Positions 1-7,377 of a DNA stretch of 64,000 nucleotides are shown here, piece by piece. Each line of letters starts with the position of its first letter. The first letter of the stretch is position 1. The notes under the pieces are model-generated. The model saw only the letters and a list, made by a program, of their open reading frames with translations, did no database searches and had not been told where the DNA came from. The DNA lies in assembly GCF_000227465.1 (NCBI RefSeq), contig NC_016047.1:1503001-1567000 (forward strand). The letters run 5' to 3'. The translations under genes and the position numbers were made by a program. Source of the DNA: Bacillus spizizenii TU-B-10 (lineage in GTDB: Bacteria; Bacillota; Bacilli; Bacillales; Bacillaceae).

Positions 1-279
1 GGAGAAACATACGAAGTGAAGGTAGACATGCAGGCAAAAGCAGTCGTGTCTGCCGATCGAATCATCGGTGAAGATCAACCAAAAACACCGATTACGAAAA
101 AAGAAGCCAAAACAATTGCTGAGCGAGAAACGGGCGGGACAGCGGATGACGCAGATCTCGAAAAAAGTGAGGGCACTCTCATCTTTGAAGTGGATGTTGA
201 TCTTCCGGATGATAAAGAAGCGACTGTGAAAATAAATGCCTACACGGGAAAGGTTGCAAACATTGTGTATGAAGACTGA
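1..279 (+). CDS. ykoI: PepSY-domain protein YkoI, C-terminal part
   Basis: Open from the first base of the window to a TGA at 277-279, so the N-terminus and signal sequence lie outside. The visible 92 residues hold the end of one PepSY repeat and a complete second one: TKKEAKTIAERETGG, then an acidic strand segment and ATVKINAYTGKVANI. PepSY domains are small extracytoplasmic modules, often secreted or membrane-anchored and thought to act as inhibitors or ligands of envelope proteins. The next gene, ykoJ, has the same fold. In B. subtilis 168 this pair follows the ykoG-ykoH two-component genes, which suggests an envelope-sensing role (inference). Confidence 0.85.
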   Translation, partial: GETYEVKVDMQAKAVVSADRIIGEDQPKTPITKKEAKTIAERETGGTADDADLEKSEGTLIFEVDVDLPDDKEATVKINAYTGKVANIVYED

Positions 280-370
280 TGATTTCTCATCAAATTCTCA
301 TCTTTCTCTCGTTTTCCTTTCATGTTGAGTGTGTAAACTGTACTCATACAAAACAAAGGAGGAATCACAT

Positions 371-886
371 ATGCTTAAGAAAAGATGGATGGTTGGTCTT
401 TTAGCAGGGTGTTTAGCGGCTGGCGGATTCAGCTACAACGCGTTTGCAAAAGAAAACAATGAAAACACACAGCCTGCTTCTTCAAAGACTGATGCACTCA
501 CTGAACAGGAAGCGAAATCAATAGCCAAAACGGTTGTTGACGGAACAGTGGACGACATCGACAGAGACATTTACAACGGCAAAGAAGTCTATGAAGTGGA
601 GATCGAAAAAGACGGTGAAGACTACGACGTTTATGTAGATATCAATACAAAACAAGCGCTCAATGACCCGTTAAAGGAGAAAGCAGAACAAGTCGTCATC
701 ACAAAAGAAGAAGCTGAAAAAATTGCCTTAAAGCAAACAAATGGTACCGTAACAGAAAGCAAGCTTGACGAAAACGACGGCGCTTACACATACGAAATTG
801 AGATCCAAACGAAACAAGGAACCGAGGAAGAATTTGACATATCCGCAAAGGATGGACGTATCATCAAGCAAGAGATAGACGACTAA
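371..886 (+). CDS. ykoJ: Secreted or anchored PepSY-domain protein YkoJ
   Basis: 171 aa. The ATG at 371 follows AAAGGAGG, which excludes the longer frame that opens at 329. The N-terminus has KKR followed by a hydrophobic stretch. It contains LAGC at residues 11-14, which resembles a lipobox, but also an AFA-KEN type I cleavage site near residue 26, so lipoprotein versus secreted protein is unresolved. Two PepSY repeats follow, starting near LTEQEAKSIAKTVVDG and ITKKEAEKIALKQTNG. It is a paralogue of the gene just upstream and ends at a strong terminator. Exact function unknown. Confidence 0.88.
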   Translation: MLKKRWMVGLLAGCLAAGGFSYNAFAKENNENTQPASSKTDALTEQEAKSIAKTVVDGTVDDIDRDIYNGKEVYEVEIEKDGEDYDVYVDINTKQALNDPLKEKAEQVVITKEEAEKIALKQTNGTVTESKLDENDGAYTYEIEIQTKQGTEEEFDISAKDGRIIKQEIDD

Positions 887-892
887 TCAAAA

Positions 893-914
893 CCCCGCAG
901 CAGCGGGGTTTTTT
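893..914 (+). terminator. Terminator of ykoJ
   Basis: CCCCGC/GCGGGG stem with a four-base loop followed by six T. Confidence 0.9.
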
Positions 915-969
915 CATGATAAGAAACCTTCTTTTGGACAATCTAAGTAGAAAAGGAGGCGAAAAACGC

Positions 970-1107
970 ATGGAAAAGAAAGAGGAGCAATACATCAATC
1001 AGGCTGAATATGTCCCTCATCCGACGAAGGAAGGAGAGTACGCTTTATTTCTTCATGAAACATATCATTTGCTCTCTGAAGATGATGAGACGCAAACAAC
1101 AGAATAA
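970..1107 (+). CDS. 45-aa hypothetical protein
   Basis: The ATG at 970 is preceded by AAAAGGAGGC with good spacing; the longer frame starting at 916 would overlap the ykoJ terminator and has no ribosome site. The product is acidic, has no membrane segment or signal peptide, and carries a central YVPHPTKEGEYALFLHETYH segment. Its place between ykoJ and mgtE matches the gene called ykzD in strain 168 (from memory, not certain). It ends in its own hairpin terminator. No function can be inferred. Confidence 0.65.
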   Translation: MEKKEEQYINQAEYVPHPTKEGEYALFLHETYHLLSEDDETQTTE

Positions 1108-1126
1108 GGGCTTAGGCCCTTGTTTT
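1107..1126 (+). terminator. Terminator after the 45-aa ORF
   Basis: AGGGC-TTAG-GCCCT stem-loop followed by TTGTTTTG. Confidence 0.75.
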
Positions 1127-1168
1127 GTTCCGTAATTGTGATGAAAGCGCATTAATTACTTTTTTGAG

Positions 1169-1197
1169 TTGACACAGCTTGTTTTTTTCTGTAATCT
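1169..1197 (+). promoter_or_regulatory. Sigma-A promoter of the mgtE transcript
   Basis: TTGACA at 1169-1174, 17-base spacer, TAATCT at 1192-1197. It lies just upstream of the M-box aptamer, so transcription should start near 1204 and give a leader of about 400 nt. Confidence 0.65.
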
Positions 1198-1217
1198 CAG
1201 TGTGTCAATTCAATTAG

Positions 1218-1437
1218 GAACTTCGTTAGGTGAGGCTCCTGTATGGAGATACGCTGCTGCCCAAAAATGTCCAAAGACGCCAATGGGTCAACAGAAATCA
1301 TCGACATAAGGTGATTTTTAACGCAGCTGGATGATTAGATCCTATGCCATACAGTGCTAAAGCTCTACGATTGAAGGCGCCCGCACGCTTTTTTTGCCGT
1401 GCTTCTTTCTCCTTCAATCCCGAAGGCTTTTTTTATG
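1218..1437 (+). ncRNA. M-box (ykoK) Mg2+ riboswitch with terminator
   Basis: The conserved M-box start CTTCGTTAGGTGAGGCTCC begins at 1221, followed by the family elements GATACGCTGCTGCCC and CAATGGGTCAACAG. A CCTTC/GAAGG hairpin with a T tract ends at about 1433. The class binds Mg2+ and stops transcription when Mg2+ is plentiful. The gene downstream is the Mg2+ transporter mgtE, as expected. Most of the 366-base gap between 1107 and 1474 is this element. Confidence 0.95.
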
Positions 1438-1473
1438 CCTTGAAAACGAAACTGATCAAAGGAGGTGCGGAGT

Positions 1474-1596
1474 ATGGACTCTCCCCATTCGAGTCAATCT
1501 GAAGAAGTACCCATATACTATGACAGCAAGGCAATTGATTACACGATGAGGAGACGATCTGCCGCACCTTCAGGCGAGGCCGGCACGTCTCCGTAG
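1474..1596 (+). CDS. 40-aa ORF in the mgtE leader, possible regulatory peptide
   Basis: The ATG at 1474 has an excellent ribosome site, AAAGGAGGTG at 1458-1467. The frame runs 40 codons to TAG at 1594-1596 and is not the mgtE frame. The stop abuts the mgtE ribosome site (GAGGAGGT), and the last third of the ORF lies in a strong hairpin (1550-1592), an arrangement typical of translational coupling or leader-peptide control. The peptide begins MDSPHSSQSEEVP, is hydrophilic, and has four prolines and an RRR cluster. I do not recognise it as a named gene. It could be a coincidental ORF, but the start signal is among the best in this region. Confidence 0.55.
   Translation: MDSPHSSQSEEVPIYYDSKAIDYTMRRRSAAPSGEAGTSP
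1550..1592 (+). promoter_or_regulatory. Hairpin between leader ORF and mgtE
   Basis: GGAGACG (1550-1556) pairs with CGTCTCC (1586-1592), and just inside it TGCCG (1560-1564) pairs with CGGCA (1581-1585). No T tract follows, so it is not a simple terminator. It ends four bases before the mgtE Shine-Dalgarno and overlaps the end of the 40-codon ORF. Confidence 0.6.
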
Positions 1597-1613
1597 AGGA
1601 GGTACGAGTCCCG

Positions 1614-2969
1614 ATGGTTCAAAACATGACCTATGACGAACTCATTTTACGCATCATTATTTTATTGCGAGACGGGAAAATTAAGGATTTCAGAAGCGTG
1701 ATTGATGAGCTTCAGCCCTATGATATGGCATTTATTTTTAAGGAAATGCCGGAAAAACACCGTGCCCGCTATTTATCATATTTAACTGTGGATGATATCA
1801 CTGATATGATTGGGGAGCTGGAACGCGAATATCAGCTTGCCGTCTTAAATAAAGTTGGAAAAACAAAAGCAACACTGTCGATGAACAAAATGGACAACGA
1901 TGACCTCGCTCAATTGCTAGAAGAAATGGACGAGGAACTGAAGGAACAGCTTTTGTCCAGCATGGAAGCATCAGAGTCAAAAGCTGTACAGCTTTTGATG
2001 AATTATCCGGCTGACACAGCGGGACGCATGATGACAAACCGGTATGTATGGATTCCTCAGCATTATTCGGTAAAAGACGCGGTCGTCAAATTGAAAAGCT
2101 TTGCTGAAATAGCTGAATCGATCAACTACTTATACGTCATCAATGAAAGCAAACAGCTGGTTGGCGTACTTTCCTACCGCGATTTAATACTGGGCGAGCC
2201 TGAAGAAAAGGTGCAGGATCTAATGTTTACCCGCGTCATATCAGCAGACGCTCTTCAGGATCAGGAGGAGGTTGCCCGCCTGATTGAACGTTACGATTTC
2301 TTGGCCATCCCGGTTGTGGAAGAAAACAACGTGCTTGTCGGTATTGTAACGGTCGATGATATTATCGACGTCGTCATTCGGGAAGCTGATGAAGACTACG
2401 AAAAATTTGCCGCTTCAGGTAAAGACATCACCTTTGACACAAAGGCATACGTGGCGGCGTATCGGCGCCTGCCATGGCTGATTTTGCTCTTATTTATCGG
2501 ATTGATTTCTGGGAGCATTATCAGTTATTTTGAAGATGCACTGCAGCAGGTTGTCGCGCTGGCGTTTTTCATGCCGATGGTGACAGGGATGACAGGAAAT
2601 ACGGGAACACAATCTCTTGCGGTTGTCATCCGAGGGTTGTCTAAAGAAGAATTGAACAAAAAAACGATTATGCGCCTGATTTTCCGGGAATTCAGAACCA
2701 GTATTTATATCGGAGCGGTTTGTTCAGTGCTGATTGCAATTATTTCTATTTTATGGCAGGGGGACGCGTTGCTGGGATTTGTTGTCGCTTCTTCACTGTT
2801 CTTCACTTTGATTATCGGCACGATGTCAGGTACGATTATCCCTATTATTTTGCATAAGCTAAAAGTAGACCCGGCGATTGCTTCAGGACCGCTGATTACA
2901 ACGTTATGCGATATTTTGTCTTTATTAATTTACTTTGGCATTGCCACTACATTCATACACTCATTATAA
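1614..2969 (+). CDS. mgtE: Magnesium transporter MgtE
   Basis: 451 aa, full family length. Domains in order: helical MgtE N domain (about 1-130), paired CBS domains (about 135-255; YVWIPQHYSVKDAV and TVDDIIDVV are visible), a plug helix, then five transmembrane helices (about 285-450) with the MVTGMTGNTGTQ pore signature. MgtE is a homodimeric Mg2+ channel gated shut by Mg2+ bound to the cytoplasmic domains, and is the main Mg2+ importer in B. subtilis (formerly ykoK). The ATG at 1614 follows AGGAGGT. Expression is controlled by the upstream M-box and possibly by the leader ORF. It converges on tnrA across a shared terminator. Confidence 0.97.
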   Translation: MVQNMTYDELILRIIILLRDGKIKDFRSVIDELQPYDMAFIFKEMPEKHRARYLSYLTVDDITDMIGELEREYQLAVLNKVGKTKATLSMNKMDNDDLAQLLEEMDEELKEQLLSSMEASESKAVQLLMNYPADTAGRMMTNRYVWIPQHYSVKDAVVKLKSFAEIAESINYLYVINESKQLVGVLSYRDLILGEPEEKVQDLMFTRVISADALQDQEEVARLIERYDFLAIPVVEENNVLVGIVTVDDIIDVVIREADEDYEKFAASGKDITFDTKAYVAAYRRLPWLILLLFIGLISGSIISYFEDALQQVVALAFFMPMVTGMTGNTGTQSLAVVIRGLSKEELNKKTIMRLIFREFRTSIYIGAVCSVLIAIISILWQGDALLGFVVASSLFFTLIIGTMSGTIIPIILHKLKVDPAIASGPLITTLCDILSLLIYFGIATTFIHSL

Positions 2970-2972
2970 AAT

Positions 2973-3010
2973 GATAAAAGTCCGTCTCAATTCCGAGTCG
3001 GACTTTTATC
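2973..3010. terminator. Bidirectional terminator between mgtE and tnrA
   Basis: GATAAAAGTCCG pairs with CGGACTTTTATC. The A and T runs on either side let it serve both convergent genes. Confidence 0.85.
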
Positions 3011-3012
3011 AT

Positions 3013-3345
3013 TTAACGGTTTTTGTACCGAAAGTGAGCATTAAGCTGCCCCTCCAGCATTTTTTTTCGAACTTGCGGATCGTTTTTTAACAGTTGCTCT
3101 TTTTTGCGCATATCCTTTAAAATCTCTGCCGTTTGTACGCCGTCTTCACGCTTATTGGCAATATCCATCAGCCGCTCCACATCGGCAAAAGAATATTTTC
3201 TCGTTCCCCTTGAAGAACGCTGCGGATAAATGAGTTTTCGTTCCTCATAATACCTGATCTGTCTTACGGACAATCCTGTCAATTCACTCACAATCCCGAT
3301 TGAAATCACTTTTTTGTCTTTATAAGAATGATCTTCTGTGGCCAT
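3013..3345 (-). CDS. tnrA: Nitrogen transcription regulator TnrA (MerR family)
   Basis: 110 aa; the start is the ATG at 3345 ([12 protein letters not shown]), preceded by AGGGGTGG on the minus strand. N-terminal MerR winged helix-turn-helix: [22 protein letters not shown]. The C-terminal tail (about 85-110, ending RYKNR) is the part that contacts feedback-inhibited glutamine synthetase. TnrA activates and represses nitrogen genes during nitrogen limitation. A TnrA/GlnR box sits upstream at 3410-3426, in line with the known autoregulation. It diverges from ykzB-ykoL, known TnrA-activated genes. Confidence 0.96.
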   Translation of the reverse strand: MATEDHSYKDKKVISIGIVSELTGLSVRQIRYYEERKLIYPQRSSRGTRKYSFADVERLMDIANKREDGVQTAEILKDMRKKEQLLKNDPQVRKKMLEGQLNAHFRYKNR

Positions 3346-3409
3346 TTTTCCACCCCTGGATGTCTTTTGATAATAGTATATAAAAAGCAAAGCGAAAAAA
3401 CCTGACGCT

Positions 3410-3426
3410 TGTCATATTTTCTAACA
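3410..3426. promoter_or_regulatory. TnrA/GlnR box
   Basis: TGTCA-TATTTTC-TAACA matches the consensus TGTNA-N7-TNACA exactly. It lies between divergent tnrA and ykzB, so it could serve both. Confidence 0.75.
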
Positions 3427-3538
3427 TCAAATAGAAGATTTTTGAAAAAACACGGAAGAAAAATTAACAAGAATAATGCGTAACACACAATCGCGTTTTA
3501 TCCTTTATGTAACGAATAACTGAGGAGGAAGGATAATC

Positions 3539-3694
3539 ATGGAGGAAGAAAAAGCGGTCTCGCTGGCAAAAGAAATTATAGAGTTGGATATCAAGCGTGA
3601 TGAAATGCTGGAGACGTTTATGCAGCTTGCCGGAGAACATGCTTTTCAATTATTAAGATCGGTTCAAAACGGACTTTACCGAAAATCTTCGTAG
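3539..3694 (+). CDS. ykzB: Small protein YkzB
   Basis: 51 aa from the ATG at 3539, behind TGAGGAGGAAGG. Sequence starts MEEEKAVSLAKEIIELDIKR. Predicted mostly helical, charged, no membrane segment. In B. subtilis ykzB forms a TnrA-activated operon with ykoL; the TnrA box about 115 bases upstream fits this. Biochemical function unknown. Confidence 0.8.
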   Translation: MEEEKAVSLAKEIIELDIKRDEMLETFMQLAGEHAFQLLRSVQNGLYRKSS

Positions 3695-3781
3695 ACATAA
3701 ATTCTTTACATTAGATTCATACCACGTTCATTTAAAAAGAGTATCTTGTGTATAGGATACCTCAAAATGAAGGAGGACGCT

Positions 3782-3964
3782 ATGAGTAATTTATTGAAAT
3801 CCGCTTTAGAAAAAGAACGACGCCATTATTCTGAAAAACTCTGTCAAATTGGAGTTTATAATAAAGAAGTCATGAACAAAATGACGATTTCTGAGCTTCG
3901 GAAGGAATATGCTTATTTCTTTCGAAGCATTCAAAATCACAAAAAATATCCTTATACAAGATAA
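3782..3964 (+). CDS. ykoL: Stress response protein YkoL
   Basis: 60 aa. The ATG at 3782 is behind AAGGAGGACGC; the frame opening at 3746 has no ribosome site. Basic, helical small protein: MSNLLKSALEKERRHYSEKL, ending HKKYPYTR. Second gene of the ykzB-ykoL pair, expressed in nitrogen limitation through TnrA in B. subtilis. The terminator stem begins inside the last codons. Molecular role unknown. Confidence 0.85.
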   Translation: MSNLLKSALEKERRHYSEKLCQIGVYNKEVMNKMTISELRKEYAYFFRSIQNHKKYPYTR

Positions 3965-3982
3965 TGTATGAGGATTTTTTTT
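3948..3982 (+). terminator. Terminator of ykzB-ykoL
   Basis: ATCCTTATAC pairs with GTATGAGGAT, followed by eight T. The 5' arm overlaps the end of ykoL. Confidence 0.85.
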
Positions 3983-4097
3983 GCTTTCAGAAGGAATTTC
4001 TCGAATTATAGCGAATACGTATAGTAAGGGACTGAACTCTTATTATATGTAAGGGTTTTCATTATTTTTTTATAAAAATCCTATATACGAGGTAGAT

Positions 4098-4562
4098 ATG
4101 ATGAGATTATCGTTTAACGAAGAAGAAGTTGAGCGTGCGATGAATTTGTACAGAGTTTTTGCAAGGGCTTTCAAAAGTGTGTCTGAACATAGTATCCGTG
4201 ACAGCAAAGAGCACGGCTTTAATCCCACTGAGTTTGCTGTACTAGAGCTCCTGTACACAAGAGGCCCGCAAAAATTACAGCAAATTGGGTCGAGACTTCT
4301 GCTTGTGAGCGGAAACGTCACATATGTCATTGACAAATTAGAAAGAAACGGATTTTTAGTAAGGGAGCAGGATCCGAAAGATAAACGCTCCGTTTACGCG
4401 CATTTAACTGACAAGGGAAATGAGTATTTGGATAAAATTTATCCGATTCATGCACTGCGTATTGCGAGAGCGTTTTCAGGCCTTTCGCCTGATGAACAGG
4501 ATCAGCTGATCGACCTGCTGAAAAAAGCAGGCATTCACAGCCAGCATTTGCTGTTTCGTTAA
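4098..4562 (+). CDS. ykoM: MarR-family regulator YkoM
   Basis: 154 aa. Two ATGs stand side by side (4098 and 4101); the ribosome site is a modest GAGGT, so either could be used. Winged helix-turn-helix of the MarR family: NPTEFAVLELLY, then LQQIGSRLLLVSGNVTYVID and a wing with DPKDKRSVYAHLTDKG. It is closely similar to MhqR at 38.9 kb, with the same NPTEFAVLELLY block. MhqR-type repressors answer quinones and other electrophiles. The target and ligand of YkoM are not visible here. Terminator at 4570-4601. Confidence 0.88.
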   Translation: MMRLSFNEEEVERAMNLYRVFARAFKSVSEHSIRDSKEHGFNPTEFAVLELLYTRGPQKLQQIGSRLLLVSGNVTYVIDKLERNGFLVREQDPKDKRSVYAHLTDKGNEYLDKIYPIHALRIARAFSGLSPDEQDQLIDLLKKAGIHSQHLLFR

Positions 4563-4569
4563 CTATTCT

Positions 4570-4601
4570 ACACTCTCTGTTTCAGGGAGTGTTTTTTTTT
4601 A
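4570..4601 (+). terminator. Terminator of ykoM
   Basis: CACTCTCT pairs with AGGGAGTG (one G-U pair), followed by at least nine T. Confidence 0.85.
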
Positions 4602-4603
4602 TG

Positions 4604-5698
4604 TCATATCATTCTTTTTAAAACATCTACAATCTTCCGGTCAGATATTTCGCCAAGATATCCATTGACATGTTTTTCATATTCTTTCATCTGTTCATTC
4701 GATTGAAAAAATGCCGCAATACGCTCCTCTGCTTTCTGTATGTCCCAGTTTCTCATATCTGTGACAAGCTTCCGTTCCTTTAGAAGGTTCAAATTCATTT
4801 CCTCCTGTCCCGGCAGCGCATGATAAATAAATACTGGAAGCCGTTTCTGTAAGCATTCGCTAATGGTCACGCCTCCGGGTTTTGTCATGATGCCTGCTGC
4901 TTGATCGTATAAACGGTTCATCTCTGCTTTGCTGTGAAGGTAGGGAATCGCCTCAATAAAAGGGTGGCGTAAACTTTTGACATAGCAGTAGAGCTTTTCG
5001 TTTCTGCCGCATAATATTTTGTATAAGATGTTTCCGCCTGGCGACAGATCCTGAACCCATTTTAAAATACCCCCGACCCCCATGCTGCCGCCTGTGATAA
5101 TGATGGTATATGGCGGATGATGCTGACAGGTGTCTGCTGATTCCATTTCAAACATCCGGTGAACGGGAATGCCGGTCAAGTATATGTTTTTCTGATCGAT
5201 TCCTTCAGACATGAGCTGCTTCTTGACATCCATGATCGGCACAAAATGGTAATCAATATTCTCCCGCCCCCATAATTGATTCACAAAAAAATCAGTATAA
5301 ACATTCACAACCTTCATATTCGGATATTCCGGCTTTAGCCGGTTCAGCAGATAAGAAGGCAGCGCGTGTGTGCAGAAGGCAATATCAGGCTGTTTTTCTT
5401 TTAGGATGTGTCTCATTTGTTGTGTGAACAGCCATTCGTACATGGCATAGCGTTTATCATTCTGATATTTTCCGCAGGCGAGGAGCCTGTAAATGCCGCT
5501 GTACGTTTTCGGGAAATATTGAATCCATTTTAAATACGCCTCAGAGGACAGTTTTTCTAACCGTCTATACGTATGTGAAAAGATATCAATTTTCTCAGCT
5601 GCCAGTCCTTGAGACTCCAGTTCAGCCTCCAAGGCATCTGCAACATGGTGATGCCCGGTAGATATACTTAAAAAAGGAAAAATGAGAATGTTTGTCAT
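4604..5698 (-). CDS. ykoN: UgtP-like diacylglycerol glycosyltransferase YkoN
   Basis: 364 aa; start ATG at 5698 behind AGGAGGACATC. GT28/MGDG-synthase type. The N-terminal acceptor domain has the ISTGHHHVADAL signature of lipid glycosyltransferases (residues about 12-23). The C-terminal domain has the sugar-nucleotide sites GGSMGVGG (about 208) and TKPGGVTISE (about 280). The family moves a sugar from UDP-sugar to diacylglycerol or lipid II-like acceptors at the inner membrane face; the relative in the same organism is UgtP. The acceptor of YkoN is not known to me. Monocistronic and divergent from ykoP. Confidence 0.85.
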   Translation of the reverse strand: MTNILIFPFLSISTGHHHVADALEAELESQGLAAEKIDIFSHTYRRLEKLSSEAYLKWIQYFPKTYSGIYRLLACGKYQNDKRYAMYEWLFTQQMRHILKEKQPDIAFCTHALPSYLLNRLKPEYPNMKVVNVYTDFFVNQLWGRENIDYHFVPIMDVKKQLMSEGIDQKNIYLTGIPVHRMFEMESADTCQHHPPYTIIITGGSMGVGGILKWVQDLSPGGNILYKILCGRNEKLYCYVKSLRHPFIEAIPYLHSKAEMNRLYDQAAGIMTKPGGVTISECLQKRLPVFIYHALPGQEEMNLNLLKERKLVTDMRNWDIQKAEERIAAFFQSNEQMKEYEKHVNGYLGEISDRKIVDVLKRMI

Positions 5699-5788
5699 GA
5701 TGTCCTCCTAAAAAAATATGGCAACTATATTTTGGGGAGAACGTTCACAAAATATAAGGGTGTTTTTGATCATAAGGAAGGTGAAGAG

Positions 5789-6340
5789 ATGAAAACCTGT
5801 TTCCTTTCTATTTGGAGAGTGGTTGACCCGATTTATTTCTTTTTTTCAAGACTGACCTTGATTGACAAAGATCGAAAAAGCGTCTTTCGAGTCAGGCTGA
5901 CAAAGTACAAAGGACATCATGTTGTACTGAGCGATGGAACGCATATAAGAAAAAATGATGTGCTTGTTAAAATACACCTGCACAACATTAAGCTGGTCAG
6001 GGAGCTGCAAAGCATTGAGAGCGCAGTCAGAAAGGGAATCATTATCTATCAAAAAGTATATCAATCGATGCCGATTCTTTTGGATTACATCAATAATCAC
6101 AAAAAAAGTGAAAAAATTAAAGGGATTGTGGGCATTACAATGCTTGACAAAGGTGTGGAAAGGCTCGGTTTTGATGTGGTCACCCCGGTCAACCCTTTTT
6201 ACAGGTGCTTTAAAAAGATCACACATATACCGATTTTTTATCTCACTTCAAAGCAGGTGAGCTTGCGGCGTTTACCGAATACATCCTATTTGTTTATTTC
6301 GAAAGAAAAGCTGCAGAAAACCTATCAAAAAAAAGACTGA
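5789..6340 (+). CDS. ykoP: Conserved protein YkoP, function unknown
   Basis: 183 aa from the ATG at 5789, behind AAGGTGAAGAG; the longer frame from 5732 lacks a ribosome site. It begins with an aromatic segment (VVDPIYFFFSRLTLID) that may associate with the membrane, followed by a basic soluble part containing VGITMLDKGVERLGFDV. No catalytic motif is evident. It lies between divergent ykoN (lipid glycosyltransferase) and convergent ykoQ (membrane-anchored phosphoesterase), which hints at envelope lipid metabolism but does not prove it. Confidence 0.8.
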   Translation: MKTCFLSIWRVVDPIYFFFSRLTLIDKDRKSVFRVRLTKYKGHHVVLSDGTHIRKNDVLVKIHLHNIKLVRELQSIESAVRKGIIIYQKVYQSMPILLDYINNHKKSEKIKGIVGITMLDKGVERLGFDVVTPVNPFYRCFKKITHIPIFYLTSKQVSLRRLPNTSYLFISKEKLQKTYQKKD

Positions 6341-6366
6341 TGCCTTGGTCAGCACAGTCTTTTTTG
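6328..6366. terminator. Bidirectional terminator between ykoP and ykoQ
   Basis: AAAAGACTG pairs with CAGTCTTTT around a 15-base loop, with T-rich exits on both strands. Confidence 0.8.
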
Positions 6367-6367
6367 A

Positions 6368-7180
6368 TTATATCTGATGAAATGTCACTTCAGGGCGGCT
6401 ACCGACACGGATATTTACACCGGTTTGTCCCAAGCCTTCGCTGATATAAAACGGTTTATCATGGTGATAATGAAGGCCTTTAACCATGTTCATGCGCACA
6501 AGCTTGCCCATTTTCGCCAAATGGTACGGTTTTGGCCAGTGAATTTGCCCGCCGTGAAAATGGCCTGAAAGCAGGTAATCATAATGAACATCTTTCATAT
6601 CCAGAATAATGTTTGGGTCGTGTGTTAATACAAGATGGTAGCCGTTTTCTAGATTTTGATAAGAGCCGGTAATATTACTGCGATTCGTGCTGTAATCATC
6701 AATGCCGATAATATTGACAGGCCCTGCAGCCGTCTCGATTTGAACATGTTCATTTTGCAGTGTGATACAGCCGTTTTCCTCTAAAACATGCTTCAAACTC
6801 TGAAAGTCCTTTTCTTTCAATACATAATCGTGGTTACCGAAAACCGCGTACATTCCATATGCAGGCTTCAGCTTTTGCAATGCGTTCAAGTAACCTGCCA
6901 GCTTCGGGATATTACGTTTCCGATCTAGAAAATCCCCGGTAAGGGCGATGATGTCCACAGGCTGGTCCTTTGTTAAATGATATAGCTCTTCAGGTGAAAC
7001 AGAAATGTTTTCTAAGTGAAGATCTGATAAATGAAGGATATTTAATTTTTTTCTGGCTGAAAGGCCGTCTTTTTGATCGATTGAAATGGTGTTGACCTTT
7101 ACATCTTTTGTATTGCGGTTCGCTTTATATATAAATGGCACAGATACGAGTATGGCCAATGAAAGTAAGATTGTAAACAA
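6368..7180 (-). CDS. ykoQ: Membrane-anchored metallophosphoesterase YkoQ
   Basis: 270 aa from the TTG at 7180, chosen because GGAGGGG stands seven bases upstream. A GTG at 7198 opens the frame six codons earlier but has no ribosome site. One N-terminal signal anchor (FTILLSLAILVSVPFIY) is followed by a complete calcineurin-like core: HLSDLHL, TGDFLDRK, GNHDY, THDPN and GHFHGG, giving the usual two-metal ligand set. Relatives (YaeI, YkuE) cleave phosphodiester or pyrophosphate bonds of lipids at the membrane. Substrate unknown; the nearby lipid glycosyltransferase ykoN is suggestive only. Confidence 0.85.
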   Translation of the reverse strand: MFTILLSLAILVSVPFIYKANRNTKDVKVNTISIDQKDGLSARKKLNILHLSDLHLENISVSPEELYHLTKDQPVDIIALTGDFLDRKRNIPKLAGYLNALQKLKPAYGMYAVFGNHDYVLKEKDFQSLKHVLEENGCITLQNEHVQIETAAGPVNIIGIDDYSTNRSNITGSYQNLENGYHLVLTHDPNIILDMKDVHYDYLLSGHFHGGQIHWPKPYHLAKMGKLVRMNMVKGLHYHHDKPFYISEGLGQTGVNIRVGSRPEVTFHQI

Positions 7181-7377
7181 AATATATCCCCTCCCCACCT
7201 ATCAGTATAGTAAGTAATCGAGCCTTATGGATAGCGGGAATTAATGGGTAAGAGACAGGTTGAAAAACGGATTGTCATCTGATGAATGTTTTGGAAAGGA
7301 AAAGGGATAATAAATTTTGACACATGAGGCAGAACATGCCGGATATGGTGTCAGAATAACAGATGGATGTGTAAGCG

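Noticed and set aside
3306..3488. 60-codon minus-strand ORF upstream of tnrA
   Set aside because: Covers the TnrA box and tnrA promoter; composition is not protein-like.
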